Shown here piece after piece: positions 23,163-38,977 of a DNA stretch of 64,000 nucleotides. The stretch's first letter is position 1, and every line of letters starts with the position of its first letter. The notes below the pieces were generated by a model. That model worked only from the letters and a program-made list of their open reading frames with translations. It did no database searches and had not been told where the DNA came from. Source of the DNA: Euleptes europaea (lineage: Eukaryota > Chordata > Lepidosauria > Squamata > Sphaerodactylidae); NCBI RefSeq assembly GCF_029931775.1, contig NC_079326.1:4494604-4558603 (forward strand). Direction: 5' to 3'. Position numbers and translations under genes: made by a program.

Positions 23163-23690
23163 TATTGTGAGGATTCCTTCTACTCTGAGGTAAGGAGGGC
23201 ATCTGGGCCCCGCCCGGGGTGAAGACTGGAGCAATAATGAGGGACTGGGTTTGGAACCAACCCACACCCGTATACTCAGCTCACGGGGAGACCTTATCTC
23301 CAAGTCACACTCCAAGGCTGGCCCTTGACAGCGTTCAATTGTTGCACTATTCTTAAGTTTCAAGGTTCTTACGTTACTTATTATTGGCTGTTCTGTAATG
23401 GTTGAATCGTTAATAAAGTTGGCACTTGTTTACCATATTTCTCTCGCAGTTCCTTACTTATGGGGTTCACAGGGACCCACATCTCCGCAGGCTTTTTTAA
23501 CCATTCTCTTACAGCCATCATCCTGCTGGAGCCCTAGCTCAGAAAGTCTTGAAACTGAAGAGGGCGGGCAATTCTGGGCAGGAACAGGAAATTGACGTTG
23601 ATCCTGCCTACCCTGACCACAGGAAGGGAATCACCTGTCTCTCCAGATGCCCTCCTTACCTCAGAGTAGAAGGAACCCTCACTGTAAGTA

Positions 23691-24021
23691 TTCAGGGGTC
23701 CATTTACCCCTTTTTCAAAAGCTCACTCTCCACCACCACCAATTAAAAATGAGAAGAGTCAACAAGTTAACATAAAATCTACTAAATCCCTGGCTTAGAA
23801 AGGCCTGTTCCGCACACCTTATATATCTCAGAAGAGGAGACTTTACAGACCTTCTCCCAAAGGAGATGCTAGTTTAAGGGCTTTTGATGTAAAGGAATGC
23901 TGCTCTGCTTGTAGTGGTGCATAGGTCCAATATGGAGAAAAGTGGTCCTTCAGATGTGCAAATGCCAGGCCATGTAAGGTTTTGAACCCAAAATGAAAGT
24001 TTAGCTGCTAACAGGTTCCCT
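23691..24021. other. Intergenic spacer, nothing recognised
   Basis: About 330 bp between the DIRS end and a tRNA SINE. There is a short SINE-like phrase near 23940-24010 (AGGCCATGTAAGGTTTTGAACC) but no gene. Confidence 0.4.
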
Positions 24022-24225
24022 CAAAGTGGGGGCGGAACCATGGCTTGGTGGAGGAGCATCTGCTTGGCATTCAGGTCTCAGGTTCAAACCCTGGCATCTC
24101 CAATTAAGGATCAGGTATTCAGTGACGTGAAAGACCTCCACTTCCCAGTCAGCGTAAACAAAACTGACCTTGATGGACCAATGGTCTGATTCAGTATAAG
24201 GCAGCTTCTGGTATTCATGAGTATT
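24022..24225 (+). mobile_element. tRNA-derived SINE with intact A/B-box-like head
   Basis: The head resembles a tRNA gene: CATGGCTTGGTGGAGGAGCA (A-box region) and GGTTCAAACCC (B box). It is followed by CAATTAAGGATCAGG and the tail GGACCAATGGTCTGATTCAG. Too long and lacking tRNA folding beyond the head, so a SINE and not a tRNA gene. Confidence 0.75.
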
Positions 24226-24697
24226 TGTTCAAGGTTGTACTTGGGTTGTAGAGATATCAGATGTTGTGTGCTGTACCTAAACAACTGTGATGTTTTTCAC
24301 AAATACTAGTGACATTTCCTTTGCTACTAAAAATCACAGTATGGAAGTGTTGGAGGCATATCTACTGGATATTCCCTATGGAGTAATTTGTAGCAAACAA
24401 CTTGGCACTCCCACTACATATACAAGAGGCAACCCCTGCAGAGCACTAATTTAATTGGGCTTTGGGCAGGAGCTCGTTGTACTGAGTTCACTGCAGCGCA
24501 CACAACAGTGGAGCAGGCGGCTTTGGCACACGTGTCCTAGAACCATCCAGAAGTCCTGCATTGCAAATAGTGGCTGTGGATTCTGACCCATATTTTTATA
24601 AGTCTACTCATATTCCCTCATCCCTGTTGCTCGTCATTTAATGAACCCTTTATTTTCCACCACCTTTGGATCTTGAACTAGATGGGTGTGTATGGAC

Positions 24698-26628
24698 TAG
24701 GGCTGTTGATTAGGTTCGGCCCGAACTGAAAAACAGCCGAATTTCCCCTGATTCGGTGGTTTTTAGTTCGGGACGAACCGAACTCAAAAGTGGCAGGAAA
24801 AGGGGGGCCCGAATTCAGCGAGTTCAGGAGTTCACAAATAAATCCGGCAAATTCGGGGCCGTCAGTAAGCAGCATAACCGTCAGTAAGCAGCATTCTCCT
24901 TCCCCGGCCAATCGGTGGCCAAGCTGGGTCTTCTTCTGGCCAATCAGTCAGGATTGAGTACTGGAGGAATCAGCTGATGTGCGGCCCGGCCGGGGAGAGA
25001 GAGGGAAATCCTCGTGTGTGTGTGCGGGTGCTTGTGCACATTCGCTCTTTCTGTGGCTGCAGGGGGCGTATTTTTTGGGGTACAGACCCCAAACTTTCAG
25101 CAGAGATTCAGACAAGCCTTCTTAAGAGACCACCCAAGTTTTGTAAACATTGGGTCAGGGGGTCTCGAGATATGGGCTCCCCCCTTTTTTCTTTCCATGG
25201 CTGCAGGGGGTGCATTTTTTGGGGTACAGACCCCAAACTTTCAGTGGAGCTTCAGATGAGCCTTCTTAAGATACCCCCCAAGTTTTGTAAACATTGGGTC
25301 AGGGGGTCTCGAGATATGGGCTCCACCCCTTTTCCCTCCCCCCTTTTCCATTTCCGTGGCTGCAGGGAGCGCTTTTTTGGGGATACAGCCCCCAAACTTT
25401 CAGCATAACTTCAGACAATCCTTCTTAAGATACCATCTAAGTTTTGTAAAGATGGGTTCAGTGGGGGCAGAAATATCGGCTCCCCCTTTTCTCTTTCCGT
25501 GGCTGCAGGAAGCGCATTTTTGGGGGTGCAGATCCCAAACTTTGAGCGGAGCTTCAGACAAGCCTTCTTAAGAGACCACCCAAGTTTTGTAAACATTGGG
25601 TCAGGGGGTCCCGAGATATGGGCTTTCCCCTTTTCCCTATTGGGATGAATGGGATCCTGTATGCATCTCCAGAGCAAAACGTCCCGTGCCTAAATGGAAT
25701 CGTCTTGGATTACCCAGTCCTCCTCCCAGCCCCTCCTAATGGAACAGAAGACAGCCACAGTAAGACCCCTTTGGGGGCTTTAATCTATAATTTTTCTCCT
25801 GTGTGTGTGTGGGGGGGGAAGCAGTCTGTGTGTGGGGGGGGGAGGGAGCAGTTTCTGTGGGTGGGGGGGAAAGCCAAAGGGGGCTTTTGCCGGTTCTGCC
25901 TGGGGTGTGTGTTCCCCCTCGAGTCTCTCTCTTCCTGGTTTGAGGGGGGGTTTCAGTTGCGTGTCTTCAGGTTTTCCCTCATTCATAAGAGCGGTTAGGT
26001 CTATTTGGATGCTTGCTCAAAACTGGTTTTCAAATGGTGACTTAAAGAATGCATTTGGAGTCCCATGCAAAAGGAGAAATTCCACCCCTCCTGCTCATTA
26101 TGCATAGCTAGCTGCCTCTGTCCCTTTCCATGGTTTGCAAACTCCCAGGTGTCAGGTGTTGCTTTGCACAGTTGCAAAGGTGTTGCTGTTGTGTTGCTTT
26201 GCAGTTGTGTTGCAATGCTTTGCAAACTTCTCAGCTGTTTGTCGGGGCTGGGAGCTTTGTGCGTGGGCGGCAAGCTCTGCTCAGAGATGCACATTAAGGG
26301 TGGGGGGACCCCTTTCGGGGCCCATATCTCAGCCCCCCCTGACCCAATCTTTACAAAACTTGGGGGGGTCTTTCAAGAAACATCCTTTGAAGCTCTGCTG
26401 AAAGTTTGGGACCTCTACCCCCAAAAATGCCCCCCCAGAGCCACGGAAAGGCGCGGTTGTGTTTTTAATGGCTTTATTCGGCCAAATTTTTTTCCCGAAC
26501 TTTGAATTCCCACCGAATTGCACGGACCCGAAGCGGGGGAGTTCGGACTTCGGCATATCCCGAATCTAAATGGGCCGAATTCAGCCGAATCCGAACTATA
26601 CCGAATTTTTTTTAATTCAACAGCCCTA
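24698..26628. mobile_element. hAT non-autonomous transposon, 1.93 kb, 8-bp TSD
   Basis: The inverted ends TAGGGCTGTTGA and TCAACAGCCCTA are flanked by GTATGGAC on both sides (24690-24697 and 26629-26636). Subterminal regions contain many CCGAA/TTCGG words in both orientations, likely binding sites for the transposase. The interior has four tandem copies of a 125-150 bp unit (about 25040-25625) and one inverted copy (about 26310-26460). No transposase frame is present. Confidence 0.9.
25040..25625 (+). repeat. Four-copy tandem array inside the hAT element
   Basis: Each unit has TGGCTGCAGGGGGCG-like start, then CAGACCCCAAACTTTCAG, CTTCTTAAGA, CCAAGTTTTGTAAACATTGG, and ends GGGTCTCGAGATATGGGCTCC. 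Units start near 25050, 25197, 25358 and 25498. An inverted fifth unit lies at about 26310-26460. Confidence 0.85.
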
Positions 26629-26636
26629 GTATGGAC

Positions 26637-28316
26637 CCTTCCAACTCCTGTGACTTATGATTTACTGTGCTTGACCAAATATCTAGTGAAGAGTTTAAAA
26701 GGGAAGGCAAATGTTTTTTTTTTTAAAGGCACTACTTTTAGGAAAAATACAGGAACCACTGTTTCCTAGCTGCCACGTCTTACATGCCAAGGAGAAATTC
26801 AACAAAGGCTCAAATTCAAGATATGTCCAGGTTAAGCTTTGTGCTGCTAGCATATGCTTGGTGTGCAATCTCTTACAGAGGTCAGTAAAGGGTAGTTCAG
26901 TTGTGTGAGGTTAGAGTAACAATTTAGCTCAAGGTGAAATTAAATATTAAATTTTGAGATGGTCATCCAGTCATGCTGCTTTCCCATTACTGTTACCAAT
27001 TGCTTCATTAATAAGAGCCAAACTACATGTAATGGCAGCCATAGGTTGCATCCGTGGCTGACACCATTTTACAATTTGTTTTTTTTTTAATGCTATGAAG
27101 GCCCAATCCTGATTGGCCCCATGACATGGGGAGCATGCGGTCTTATTCCCCCACCTTTTCAAGTGCTGAAACAGCCATTTTGATATTTGAAAAGGCATTA
27201 GGATGAGGGACAAGACTGCCTGGCTGACACAACATTCCTTCCATCTATTCCAGTCCACCCTTCAGCTCTATCCGATTTTTAGAGTATTTCTGGTTTAATG
27301 ACATTTAGACAGATTTTAAAAACTGGCGTTGCTCTTTCCCACACAGAGACTGGACTGATTTCCTGGGCCTGCCCTGCAACAGTAGTTCAGGGAACAAGTT
27401 AGGATATCCATATTCTCACATCACACATACAAAAAAACCCAGGATGAACTCTGGCTAATAAACTATCTTCAGACTATGGTTTCAGATCCTGGTTTGACGT
27501 AGTACAAAATAACCATTGTTAGTGGAGTGGCAAGCTTTCCAGCAGTCACTAACTATGGTTACTTTTGAATTAAGCTAGTGTAATAATTTCATGGAATTAT
27601 TATGTTTTGATATTTAGTAAAGATCCCTGAACAGACCTGGTGACTGATTCACGGGTTACAAAGTCTACATGTCCTCCAAATGGCCTTTTAGATGAATTCA
27701 GGGAGTCCTCAATGCGAACTTAATTTTCAGGTATGAAAAGGGGCTTAACCGCCCCCGCCCATCATTTTCCCCACCTGAAATGAACTGAGGGAGCTTCTAT
27801 TTGTCCACTGAGGAAATTCACAAGTGCAGATTGCTACACACCTTTCCCTAATTGGGGGGGGGGGGGTTAGTGGCCATTTCAGGTCAGAAAAACAGTGTGT
27901 GTGAGGGGAGGCTACACCCCCCCCCCCGGTTCTACACTGAATCTGGCTCATGCATGCCTGGGAATTATGTTCCTGGTGGAAAACTTTCTGAATGCATCTG
28001 ATCCAAAAATCTCATGGCAGCCCTATGTCTGCCACGTGGACTATATAATGAAAATCTTATATTCTAATAGTCAAGTGTGGGCCGATCTGCAGATACCTAA
28101 ATCTGTGGGTGGATCAGGTTTACACTGACAGAAAAAAGATTAAGTTCTGCAAACCCCCTAGGATTGCAGAATTTTTTAAAAAAATATATCAGTTTAAATT
28201 CCCCTTCCCAAAACAAAAACATTGCCCTGCACATGCGCAGATTCCTCACCAGACAATGCCAGCCATCATGCAGCCTCCTGGATTTTTGCTGCAGTCGCAG
28301 CTCCCAGGGGCTCTGC
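26637..28316. other. Intergenic, nothing recognised
   Basis: Mixed unique-looking sequence. It contains homopolymer runs of G (27856-27867) and C (27917-27928). No exon, terminal repeat or SINE signature was identified. Confidence 0.45.
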
Positions 28317-28545
28317 TGTGGTGGGGAGAGATGAGGGGGTTGTCTGAGAAAGGGTGAGGGGAGACTGACATAGAAGTGGGGGGGGGAGAGAGAGAGGAGG
28401 AAGATTGAGAAGTGGTGGGGGAAAAGTGGCATAGAAGGGGTAAGGGGAGATAAAGGGGTAAGGGAAGATTGACAGATAAGGGGTGGGGGCAGAGGGGGAA
28501 ACATTGACACAGAAGGGGGGAGAGGGAAGGAAGCAAAGGCAGGAG
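28317..28545 (+). repeat. Polypurine (GGGGA/GGTAAGG) low-complexity tract
   Basis: About 230 bp is almost purely G/A on the + strand, with repeated phrases such as AAGGGGTAAGGGGAGAT and TGACATAGAAG or TGACACAGAAG. It looks like a degenerate minisatellite, with many G-triplets able to form quadruplexes. Confidence 0.7.
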
Positions 28546-28705
28546 GATGGGATGTCCCATTCCCTGCGGCTCCCAGCTTGTTGGTTATGATTTGGAATGA
28601 TGCATATATCTGCAGAATCTCCTGACTGCACTTGTTGATGTGGGTAAAAAATCACAGATGAAATACTCTAAATGATAAGATTTCTGGCTATTACTATATT
28701 CTATA

Positions 28706-29005
28706 GATTCCACAAAAGAAGAAGAGGTGGTTTTTACATGCCGACTTTCTCTACCACTTAAGGAAGAATCGAACAGGCTTACAATCACCTTTTCCCTTCC
28801 CCTCCCCACAACACTCTGTAAGGTAGGTGGGGCTGAGAGAGTGTGACTAGCCCAAAGTCATCCAGCTGGCTTCATGTGGGCGAGTGAGGAAGCCAACCCA
28901 GTTCACCAGATTAGCATCTGCCGCTTATGTGAAGGAGTGGGGAATCAAACCCGGTTCTCCAGATTAGAGGCCACCGCTCCAAACCACTACACCATGCTGG
29001 CTCTC
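28706..29005 (-). mobile_element. tRNA-derived squamate SINE, reverse copy
   Basis: Reverse complement of the family at 22876-23162: it starts at the right with GAGAGCCAGCATGGTGTAGTGG, has GGGTTTGATTCCCCACTCC, and ends at the left in ACTTAAG...AACCACCTCTTCTTC. It sits just past the RPL37A 3' end. Confidence 0.85.
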
Positions 29006-29117
29006 AACCCAGAGACTTTTTTGGACCTTTTTGGCAACTAATACAAAAATGAAAGAAATGCTGTACAATTAAACATTTGTACATAAAACAGAAACAGAAT
29101 CCAGATTCACAACCACC

Positions 29118-29123
29118 TTTAAT
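29118..29123 (-). promoter_or_regulatory. RPL37A: RPL37A polyadenylation signal (ATTAAA)
   Basis: ATTAAA on the - strand lies about 66 bases after the stop codon and is followed by GGTGGTTGTGAATCTGG, a GT-rich downstream element. The short 3' UTR is normal for ribosomal protein genes. Confidence 0.65.
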
Positions 29124-29188
29124 TGACAAACAACAACAATGGATTAAGAAACTGGAAGAGGAACATAAGACAGCGTCAGAAGAGGTTT

Positions 29189-34413
<5,225 letters not shown>

Positions 34414-34439
34414 CTTGCCACCGCTACAGGCCGCAGAAA

Positions 34440-34468
34440 CAGAAGGAAGTACTCACTGCGCACGCGCA
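34440..34468 (-). promoter_or_regulatory. RPL37A: RPL37A core promoter: 5' TOP start and NRF1 site
   Basis: A pyrimidine tract CTTCCTTCTG begins at 34449 on the - strand, a likely C-start terminal oligopyrimidine tract that gives a 36-nt 5' UTR. Just upstream, 34457-34468 is TGCGCACGCGCA, a perfect match to the palindromic NRF1 consensus. The region is CpG-rich and lacks a TATA box. TOP starts link ribosomal protein mRNAs to mTOR control. Confidence 0.7.
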
Positions 34469-35438
34469 ACGCCAACCCGCTTTGCCCCTCGCGGAAACGG
34501 AAGAGGAAAGGCACGTGGTGTAACCCTAGAGCCGTCCGAGGAAGTCTGTGCAGGCGTAGAGAGAGTCTGGCTCTATGGTTCCCTGCGGCAGCTTCGCTCT
34601 GGTTAGTGGTCGCCGCGGAAGAATTGCAAGGCACAGCCGTGGGGTTCAGCGACGTCGCATCCTCACGCCTTCTTGTCCCTTTTGCATCTGAAATGTATTA
34701 GGATGGAGGGAAGTCGGCATTTCGGCCAAAATTAATTTGTTTTTAAGACCTACGGAGTGAAGCGGGAGATCTTTTCACGCTCTCCAGTTCCGACGGAAAA
34801 TAATGGTCTGTGCAACCCGCGCCTATGCAAGATGGCCCTGCTTGCTCAGAAGGGCTTGCTGTCAGGACAGCATCGTAGGGCTGCATTCTTATTCGGAAGT
34901 TCCAGTGAACTCTAGAACCTGCCGAGCGAGCGAGAGCCGCATGGCGCTCTGGGTACATTTAAAAGGGACTGAGTAAAAGTCAGATCTAGCTGATTTTCAA
35001 TGGATCCTCATGAATTCATGATTGTTATATTGAAACCAAATAAAACTTTTGCCATTTTGTATGTCTTAGTCTATAGACAGCACCACAAAGATCATACATC
35101 CGCCACTTTGTGGTGCTGCCACAGTATAAAAATGTAGATTCAGACTACAGGTCCTCAGTTTTGTATGGGGTCACTCCCAGCTCACTATCAGATCGCATTT
35201 TCATGCCCGTGGGTACGGATTACACCACAAAAATAATGCACTGCTTCACGGCACGGCCATGGTGCAAAAACCTGGTTCCAAAGAACGGATCCTCATGGAT
35301 CCTTAGGATTTTTGTGCTGGGTCATCCCAAACTCACATATCATGCCGATGGCCACAGATTGCACCACAAAAATTATGCATCTACCTGTTGCCTTATTTAT
35401 ATATTTACTTCATTTGTACCCCCCTTTCTCCCCCTGCG
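34469..35438. other. Promoter-side flank and unidentified repeat
   Basis: 34469-34970 is GC-rich upstream flank. 35050-35390 has two related blocks with CACCACAAAAAT-AATGCA, resembling a diverged tandem repeat of unknown family. No gene. Confidence 0.45.
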
Positions 35439-35990
35439 AAGAGCCCCGTGGTGCAGAATGGTAAGCTGCAGTACTGCAGTCCAAGCTCTGCTCACGACCT
35501 GTAGCCGGCTCAAGGTTGACTGTGGCTGTTACCGCACTAGGTATTCCCAGCAATGTATTACGAGTTTGAAAATGTTATAAAAAATACTGTTCACACTTTC
35601 TATGTATTCCCACCGATGAATTAAGAGTTTGAAACTGTTATAAAAAATACTGTTCGCGCTTTGTTTGGCCCCTTTAGCTGTGAAGACGTCTTCCAACCAT
35701 TTTTTAGTCGTGGCATCCAAAAGCCCTTTTAAAGCGATGTTTTTTATAACATTTCCAAACTTTTGATACATCGCTGGGAATACCTAGTACGGTAACAGCC
35801 TCAGCCTTCCATCCTTCCAAGGCCGGTAAAATGAGTACCCAGGTTGCTGGGAGTAAAGGGAAGATGACTGGGGAAGGCACTGGCAAACCACAAACAAAGT
35901 CTGCCTGGTAAACGTTGGGATGTGACGTCACCCCACGGGTCAGGAATGCACAAGGGACCTTTACCTTTTTTTTTACTTTCTCCCCCATGA
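35439..35990 (+). mobile_element. tRNA-derived Sauria-type SINE, split by a miniature element
   Basis: The head is GTGGTGCAGAATGGTAAGCT and GCAGTACTGCAGTCC. The body after the insertion is CAGCCTTCCATCCTTCC, GAGTACCCAGGTTGCTGGGA, GGCACTGGCAAACCAC, GTGACGTCACCCCACGGGTC and the tail GGGACCTTTACC. Another copy lies reversed at 62928-63222. Confidence 0.85.
35524..35800. mobile_element. Miniature inverted-repeat DNA transposon inside the SINE
   Basis: Inverted ends GGCTGTTACCGCACTAGGTA and TACCTAGTACGGTAACAGCC (one mismatch) bound 277 bp that interrupts the SINE. A second, inner inverted homology (GTTATAAAAAATA) is present. The exact target duplication is unclear, so the superfamily is open. Confidence 0.75.
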
Positions 35991-36009
35991 GGACCCAAAC
36001 CGGCTTAAA

Positions 36010-36185
36010 TCAGTCTGTTGTCCTACATCTTATTCTCACAGCAACCCTGTGAGAAAGGCTAAGCTGAGAGAGTATGATTGGCCCAAGGTCACCTAGTGAG
36101 TTCCCATGGCAGAGCAGGGATTTGAACCTGGGTCTCCCACATCTTAGTTCAACTCTGTAACCTACACCACACTGACTTTCCAAGA
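36010..36185 (-). mobile_element. Diverged tRNA-derived (MIR-like) SINE
   Basis: On the - strand: GTGTGGTGTAGGTTACAGAG, GGGAGACCCAGGTTCAAATC, CTAGGTGACCTTGGGCC, CACAGGGTTGCTGTGAGAAT. The order of blocks matches MIR/tRNA SINEs. Confidence 0.7.
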
Positions 36186-36611
36186 CTTGGCTAGCCAAGA
36201 CTACAACCTTTAGAAGTATACACTGACAAAGAAAATCTGTTGTCCATGAAGCTGGCAATTAAAACTCAATTCATAGTACAAAAAAAACCCATTTTTTTCC
36301 TCAAAATCATTTTGTTCGCTGAATTATTGTGAGATCCATGCCTTGGATCCATGTTTTTTATGCTTCAATCTGTTGTCCTAGCTTTGACATGTGATTTGAT
36401 ACTGGATTTGGGGGAGTTCTCTTGAAAAAACTAGAGCATGGGTTCTCAACAAGGGGAATTCCCCCGGGGGGGAATTTTAGGGTTCTCGGGGGGGGGGGGG
36501 AATTGGGACCACTATTCAGCAGTGTGTGATGTCCTGTTGATTATGTACAATCTGTAAAATTGTAGGTTGTTTTTAATTTAATCTGCGACAATCAATAAAG
36601 TCTATGACTAT

Positions 36612-36751
36612 TTGAATTTGCAGATGATACTAAATTGGGAGGGGGAGCAAATACAGTAGAAGACAGAGCCAGGATGCAGGATGATCTTGACTGGCTAGAG
36701 AATTGGGCTAAAATCAATAAAATGCATTTCAACTGAGATAAATGTAAAGTG
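36612..36751 (+). mobile_element. CR1 LINE ORF2 fragment
   Basis: The 140-bp fragment corresponds to 40432-40565 of the CR1 copy downstream (TACTAAATTGGGAGGGG, ATAAAATGCATTTCAAC). The reverse-transcriptase thumb region is represented. Both ends are truncated. Confidence 0.85.
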
Positions 36752-38467
36752 ACTGGAGAAAGGGGCCGTCATCACACACTGCCACCATCTTCCCCTTGTC
36801 ACTACTCTGGTTTGGCTACAAAACAAGCTAGGGAGTGTTTGAACAAGTGTTCTCAGAGTCTCTCCACACCGCCGCACAGCTGGGGGGCTCAGAGCCAAAG
36901 ACTGGGGACCTCTCCTCCCCCTCCAAAAAGAAGCCTGACAGCTTTCCAGACTCCGCCCACTGCTTGGTGGCATCGGCTGACGGTTGCCAAGTTACAGTTT
37001 AACCCCGTATCCGTCACAACGTGTCACTCCGCATCCATAGGAAATTATAGCCAGTGGGGAATGTCAGTTGACTACAGAAAGACCCAGTCTGGTTTGCAGG
37101 TCTTTCACCTCCTTATTGGCCACGCGGAGCGTTTTTCCAAGCCCATTTCTACACCTGTTCAGCTAACCTCGGTTATTTTAATCAATAAGGACATTTCTTG
37201 CCGTGTCTAGCAGAAAGCCCCCGTGACGGCATGTGCACACACACACCCCTTCTTACCCTCTTTGTTATCCCACTCTCTCAGCCAGCCTGTGTGCGCTGAG
37301 GGGAAAGGCATTAGCCTGAGTGTCTTTGTGAGGAGATTATTTTCCTTCTCCTCCAGTCCCACACCAGTATTTGGCTCTGAGAGAAATTTGACACAAGAGG
37401 CTTCTTAAGTTTATCAAACAGAACAGGGAAGTTTATTGAAGAGAACTCACAAGATGGATTTTTAAGGAAAAGGCAGAATTGGAGGGAAAACTCAAAATCA
37501 CATATATGTACACAAGGTTCCTTCAGAGAGACAGCTTAGTTCAGATGTCACTCAAGTTGTCTTGAGCTTAGATGTTTCACAAGTTACGTTCCTTCAGTTC
37601 TTAGTTTTCGAGCTTTGTTCTGTCCCTCCGAACTCAGTCCCACAGACTCTGTTCCCAGCCTGGCTAACAGGAGCGGAGGGACTTTGAGTCCCTTTCTCCC
37701 AGAAGTATGGGGAAATACCCCACATCCCCTCTGCCAGCTCTCTCCGACTACCCCACCACCGGTGGCAGCAGCCCCTCCGCACCACCACCCTGCAGCCGGG
37801 ATGGCCCCGCTGCGCCAGAGAGGCCCGATTCCCCTTTGCGGCCTGAGGACGGCCTTTCTGCCGCTCGCTCGGGGCTGGGGGGGGGCGGCCTTTCTGGCTC
37901 CCCCACTCTTGGTCTCCGTGGGCCGTTCCTGCAGATCAACCCCTTGTCTGTCACCTGCCCCTTCCAATCAAGGTAATAACTATATAAATTGGTGTACTGA
38001 TATGAAATTGTGCAACCCTAAGGGAATTATCTCAGTACACTACCACAACTTTTCCTTATATATTTCTTTCTTACAAAGTTTCTTTCTCCAAGTGTATATT
38101 ATTTTAATTTTAACCTTTTAACTTATCTTGACAACTTGTACAACAACAAAATTAAAAGTTCTGAATACAGTTAAACTTCACTATACAAACACCTACCAGA
38201 ATCTTTAACACTGATGAGTATCCCTCGGGAAAAACCAAATGCCGGCAGCACTGTCCTTGCTCACGAGTAAGCAGTATTGTGGGGATCGCTGTAACCCGCA
38301 CTACTTCCGCGGTCAGGTGATGTAGACTGATCCAGTCACAACGGTGGAATCCCGTTCCTGCCGATATCTCTCATTTGGCTAAAAGCAGCTATATATTTGA
38401 ATGTGGATCCATCCAAAATGCATATAAAGCGCACACAAAGATGTAACAAGATCCCGGTTGCCTCTTG

Positions 38468-38497
38468 TTTCGCGTTGTGTACAATTAGCTTCTTCAG
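38468..38497 (-). ncRNA. Hammerhead-like core (left palindrome arm)
   Basis: On the - strand CTGAAGA, a helix II with GC/GC and TTGT/ACAA pairs, and GAAA. No clear UH cleavage position follows the GAAA, so this is a partial motif. Confidence 0.45.
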
Positions 38498-38703
38498 ACC
38501 GTGCAACAATATTCTAGAAAATCAATTAACACAATGACATCCTATACCTCACATGTTACATGCTGAACCTCACATGTTACATGCTGAACCTCCCCCTTAA
38601 TATAAAGTGCATTGCTTTATATTAAGGGGGAGGTTCAGCATGTAACATGTGAGGTATAGGATGTCATTGTGTTAATTGATTTTCTAGAATATTGTTGCAC
38701 GGT

Positions 38704-38733
38704 CTGAAGAAGCTAATTGTACACAACGCGAAA
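38704..38733 (+). ncRNA. Hammerhead-like core (right palindrome arm)
   Basis: Mirror image of the left-arm core: CTGAAGA at 38704-38710 and GAAA at 38730-38733. GTTGC upstream can pair with GCAAC downstream as a short helix I. The cleavage-site U is not evident. Confidence 0.45.
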
Positions 38734-38977
38734 CAAGAGGCAACCGGGATCTTGTTACATCTTTGTGTGCGCTTTATATGCATTTTGGATGGATCCACAT
38801 TCAAATATATAGCTGCTTTTAGCCAAATGAGAGATATCGGCAGGAACGGGATTCCACCGTTGTGACTGGATCAGTCTACATCACCTGACCGCGGAAGTAG
38901 TGCGGGTTACAGCGATCCTTCCAATCAAGGGGCAAGACTGACGAGGCTGACTGGGCCCGGCCCTTTGAGTTGTGGCC

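Larger units (their letters stand above)
16312..23690 (+). mobile_element. DIRS-type tyrosine-recombinase retroelement, fossil
   Basis: Inverted terminal repeats lie at about 16315-16450 and 23557-23690 (sharing GCATCTGGAGAGACAGGTGA and the reverse). A partial internal copy of the terminal repeat near 22836 and 23164-23210 fits a DIRS internal complementary region. Parts in order: gag-like region about 16.6-18.05 kb, reverse transcriptase about 18.6-19.3 kb (LYLDDILV active-site motif), RNase H about 19.4-20.35 kb, tyrosine recombinase about 20.7-22.8 kb. It is broken, with roughly ten or more disruptions, and carries three nested insertions (19907-20251, 21569-22629, 22876-23162). Probably moderately old. 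Confidence 0.85.
37974..38916. mobile_element. Penelope-like palindromic insertion, 14-bp TSD
   Basis: The insertion is bounded by CCTTCCAATCAAGG at 37960-37973 and 38917-38930. It has about 309 bp of single-copy sequence followed by a palindrome (38283-38918; its last two bases overlap the right TSD). No protein frame is present, so it is non-autonomous. The arms look identical, which argues for a recent insertion. Confidence 0.85.
38283..38918. repeat. Near-perfect palindrome, arms 325 and 304 bp, 7-bp loop
   Basis: The left arm is 38283-38607, the loop TGCATTG 38608-38614 and the right arm 38615-38918. The only difference I can see is a 21-bp tandem duplication in the left arm (ACATGCTGAACCTCACATGTT, at about 38550-38592). 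Each arm carries one hammerhead-like core. Confidence 0.95.
37010..38970 (-). mobile_element. LTR-like fossil block, interrupted by the palindromic insertion
   Basis: The - strand sequence carries AATAAA at 37432-37437, a GC-rich leader-like stretch around 37640-37950 and possible TGTCACA-type edges. It resembles a long terminal repeat or a related fossil 3' end. It has no intact frames and I cannot fix its borders. Treat as a broken, unclassified LTR-type relic. Confidence 0.3.

Noticed and set aside
24022-24225. tRNA gene
   Set aside because: A and B boxes exist, but the cloverleaf is not maintained and a SINE body and tail follow.
38283-38918. Palindrome as a replication origin or cruciform regulatory site
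   Set aside because: The flanking 14-bp target duplication and hammerhead-like cores explain it better as a transposable insertion.
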